From Omnitrophica WOR_2 bacterium RIFCSPHIGHO2_02_FULL_50_17 (lineage in GTDB: Bacteria > Omnitrophota > Gorgyraeia > Zapsychrales > Zapsychraceae), in contig MHGQ01000036.1 in NCBI GenBank assembly GCA_001805645.1, forward strand, positions 1 through 50,517: DNA of 50,517 nt. The letters run 5' to 3'. Positions 48,509-50,517 of the stretch are shown piece after piece. A model generated the notes under the pieces. It was not told where the DNA came from and did not search any database. It worked only from the letters and a program-made list of their open reading frames with translations. The stretch's first letter is position 1, and each line of letters opens with the position of its first letter. Both the position numbers and the translations under genes were made by a program.

Positions 48509-48706
48509 GTAAAGCGAAAGGTGAGTCTTTCGGGGCGGCGATTGTTTGATTTACAAAAAGATTTCTTGGTAATAATGTAAATCGTGTTTAACCTTTCGAT
48601 AAATTTGGGGAGCACACCCAGAGTTGTCAAGGGCATGAAGGATAAGTTTTATGGAATTTTGTAAGAAGCATACAACAACGTTGAGGAGTTCGGTCAAGGG
48701 TTATGG

Positions 48707-49183
48707 ATGTTGTGCATGAAATATTCGAAAGGATTTTATGCGCAATTTAAGCCCCAAATCGAAGAAGCTGGTTTTTCATTGTCCAAAGAACAAAAGATGG
48801 AGTTTTCTCGAGAAATTTTGATGGCTGATCTTTGGATAATTTCGAAAGTTCTTTCTCCCGACAAGAAGGCGATCGATAAGTTGCATGAAATTTTTGTTTT
48901 GGGACACCGCAATATTCTCGGTTCGGAAGAAGAAAAGAGAGAGATGGTCCGATCAGCCCCAGATGATTTAAATCGGCGATATAAGATATACGATGATGCA
49001 TGGAGGGATGGGGCTGGAGATCAAACGTTGCTTGCAATCGCAATGCTTGAGCAAATGTTGAATCGCGGACAGCCAGATCATCGATTAATAAATATTCTCC
49101 TCACGTTTTCTTTGAACACGCATGTTCTTGTGATGATGCAATCGGTGTCAGAATTTCGCAAAGACTTTGAAATATCGGATTGA
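48707..49183 (+). CDS. hypothetical protein, first gene of a two-gene unit
   Basis: The 158-residue, mostly helical protein has no signal peptide. Recognisable features are a charged N-terminal helix region (SKEQKMEFSREILMADLWII) and HRNILGSEEEKREMV. I do not recognise the family. AAGGG lies 6 nt before the ATG. The next gene starts 4 bp after its stop, so the two are almost certainly co-expressed, as in toxin-antitoxin or abortive-infection pairs. Confidence 0.6.
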   Translation: MLCMKYSKGFYAQFKPQIEEAGFSLSKEQKMEFSREILMADLWIISKVLSPDKKAIDKLHEIFVLGHRNILGSEEEKREMVRSAPDDLNRRYKIYDDAWRDGAGDQTLLAIAMLEQMLNRGQPDHRLINILLTFSLNTHVLVMMQSVSEFRKDFEISD

Positions 49184-49187
49184 TAAA

Positions 49188-49820
49188 ATGATGAATAATC
49201 GCGATCAGCAAATCAATGATATTATTGGCGCTTTGGAGAATTTGATGTCAAGGGAAGTCTTGATGGAAAACAATGAAGCGCTGAAGAAGATTGGCTTGTT
49301 TGTGCTGCTTATTGGCAAGCTGGAAGACCGAATAAAAGCGGTTTTGTTTCCCAACATGCGGAGTATGACCCTTGGTGTTGCCATTGAAGAATTAAAGAAT
49401 CGGTTGCCTGAAATTAGGGACGCGTACATTCGAAGCCCGCGTGATTATCGCCATAAAAATCTTTTGCAGGAAGGCAATATTCAACTATTTATAAGCCAAT
49501 GTAGCAAGCTGAATAAATTAAGAAATGATCTTATCCACAACTTTGTTTGCCCACAGAGGTCTGGACTCGAAAATATTCAGCAAATTTTGGATCAAGTAGA
49601 GAAAATGCTCGTTGGGGCAGATAATTGGGACGCGCACAGCCGTGAACGTCAACACCAAGAAATTTTAGCAAGTAAAAAGCTGCTGGATGATCCCGATCAA
49701 TTACATATAATGACGTCTGCAGGGAATATTCGGGATGGCTTGCCCTTGGCTGGACTAATTGAGATTTGTGGTATTTTTTTCAGATATTGGAACAGAGGTA
49801 AAAGCCATGGGCAAATTTAA
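49188..49820 (+). CDS. hypothetical helical protein with HEPN-like motif
   Basis: The 210-residue helical protein contains LNKLRNDLIHNF, which fits the Rx4-6H motif (Arg112, Asn113, His117) of HEPN RNase domains. Many RNA-targeting toxins carry that motif. There is no membrane segment or signal. It follows the 158-residue gene by 4 bp. An in-frame TTG at 49167 would overlap that gene. HEPN assignment rests on one short motif and on helical character, so it is tentative. Confidence 0.5.
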   Translation: MMNNRDQQINDIIGALENLMSREVLMENNEALKKIGLFVLLIGKLEDRIKAVLFPNMRSMTLGVAIEELKNRLPEIRDAYIRSPRDYRHKNLLQEGNIQLFISQCSKLNKLRNDLIHNFVCPQRSGLENIQQILDQVEKMLVGADNWDAHSRERQHQEILASKKLLDDPDQLHIMTSAGNIRDGLPLAGLIEICGIFFRYWNRGKSHGQI

Positions 49821-50286
49821 GGACATTCGTGGAGAAAGGAGTATTTTCTCTGCTTTCATTGTTGAAGAACATGAAGAAAAATATTCTGGATATTGTTTTT
49901 ATGAACAATCTGCGGGGAAAACTGGAATACAAAAAGGCATAAAAAAAGAGAGGCATTGCCGCGGGACGGAACCCTTTGGATAGCCTCTCATCGTGATACA
50001 TCACCAACATAGCATATTTTGAATAAAGTTCAAGAACTAATCGAGATGGGCCGATGCGGGACGGGCGGGACTATGGAAAATTAACCGTCGGCATGGTATA
50101 CTTCTAGTGGGAAGAAAAAGATTGACAGATGGGAATGCCGACATTAAGATTAAGCCGTTTCCGACGTATCTTCTCCCCGGCCGATTCCTTGCAAAGGTTC
50201 GGTCGGGGTTATTCATTAAAAGAGTTTACTTCTTTTGATGATCAACAAAAAATGTAGCATACGATTCATAGGTTATAGGTGAAAAA
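49821..50286. other. gene-poor gap with two hairpins
   Basis: No convincing gene lies here; an ATG-initiated 58-codon frame at 49807-49983 has no recognisable family. GAGAGGC (49948-49954) pairs with GCCTCTC (49983-49989), and seven A precede it on the plus strand, so on the minus strand it reads as a hairpin followed by a T-run. CCCCGGCCGA (50175-50184) pairs with TCGGTCGGGG (50199-50208), a 10-bp stem that may end plus-strand transcription. Confidence 0.5.
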
Positions 50287-50475
50287 ATGGGAACACAAGA
50301 CCTTACTGATGTCTTCCGAAATTATGAGAATAAATGGGTGGCTTTGGATGACAATAACAAAGTCATAGCATCAGCCGCTTCATTGGATGAGGTATTGAAA
50401 CTTGCCCGCCAAAAGGGAGTTATCGATCCAATTACCGCCAGTATACCCGACTATCACACAGAATATGTGTTATGA
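50287..50475 (+). CDS. DUF5678-like small protein
   Basis: The 62-residue protein reads YENKWVALDDNNKVIASAASLDEVLKLARQKGV and then a short IDPITASIP end. It matches the pattern of small DUF5678-type proteins (KWVAL, VIASG/A, LDEVLKLAR). These are common in candidate phyla and archaea and often lie before a gene for a retropepsin-like aspartic protease. The ATG follows AGGTG. The next gene overlaps its stop by 4 nt (ATGA). Function is unknown; the genomic pairing suggests a two-component module. Confidence 0.65.
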   Translation: MGTQDLTDVFRNYENKWVALDDNNKVIASAASLDEVLKLARQKGVIDPITASIPDYHTEYVL

Positions 50476-50517
50476 CATCGTTTCGTTATCCTTATACGAG
50501 AGTCAGTAGACCTTCTG
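50472..50517 (+). CDS. N-terminal start of a gene cut by the window edge
   Basis: An ATG overlapping the DUF5678 stop opens a frame reading MTSFRYPYTRVSRPS before the window ends. The start F-R-Y-P-Y and an R-P pair resemble the openings of the small aspartic-protease-like proteins that often follow DUF5678 genes. Only 15 residues are visible, so the identity is a guess. Confidence 0.4.
   Translation, partial: MTSFRYPYTRVSRPS

Noticed and set aside
49807-49983. 58-codon frame MGKFKDIRGERS...
   Set aside because: It overlaps the end of the HEPN-like gene and a hairpin, has no family match I can see, and has only a weak start; left as unassigned sequence.

Overview
The window looks like chromosome of a Gram-negative bacterium of the PVC superphylum, most likely Candidatus Omnitrophota. 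This is inferred from gene content, not from a marker-gene tree. Supporting signs are outer-membrane assembly genes (bamD, lptE), a type II secretion/type IV pilus-like operon with a PilM-PilN fusion, a PEP-CTERM protein, and many dispersed palindromic and heptamer repeats. Most of the sequence has moderate GC. The stretch from about 32.1 to 38.6 kb and the last 3 kb are visibly AT-richer and look acquired.

Layout. 1-1.6 kb: tail of an IS630-type transposase, then an orphan ATP synthase beta-like gene. 1.7-10.9 kb: secretion operon gspE-F-G-I-J-K, a PilM-PilN fusion, a GspM/PilO protein and a coiled-coil membrane protein. 10.9-18.7 kb: LacI-type regulator, mnmG, cysK (with a MITE in its leader), a VTT membrane protein, a divergent thiS-thiG-thiH operon, a small zinc-ribbon protein and a SpeD-like protein. 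18.8-30.5 kb: leuS, a DUF1016-nuclease fusion, comEA, comEC, bamD, lptE, holA, rpsT (reverse), murJ, a short uvrC and an alkyltransferase-domain protein. 30.6-38.6 kb: accessory island with dinD, a hydrolase, radC, a type III-like restriction-modification pair (mod/res), a remnant of another R-M gene, a membrane protein and an internally deleted DarT-like toxin. 39.0-45.6 kb: a degenerate pilT, pyrE, maf, an M48 lipoprotein peptidase, a DUF192 lipoprotein, lpd behind tRNA-Leu(CAG) (reverse), smpB and tmRNA. 45.6-50.5 kb: palindrome-rich DNA, an ORF6N gene, a tyrosine integrase, a PEP-CTERM gene with a structured 5' leader, a possible HEPN-type two-gene unit, and a DUF5678 gene followed by a truncated gene.

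The most striking signal is a family of 7-nt repeats arranged as facing arrays (palindromes) and lying inside coding DNA. In the M48 lipoprotein and in LptE, one arm encodes the polar, charged start of the signal peptide and the opposite arm encodes its hydrophobic core. In GspG and GspJ related arrays make up part of the prepilin leader; in GspG they also bracket the ribosome-binding site. A purine/pyrimidine version makes an interdomain linker in GspF. Other notable points are a tmRNA with a 24-codon tag that reads past the usual end, consensus promoters placed so that several mRNAs would have almost no leader (bamD, smpB, the zinc-ribbon gene), a palindromic in-frame insertion in leuS, and matched palindromes in front of and inside the ORF6N gene.
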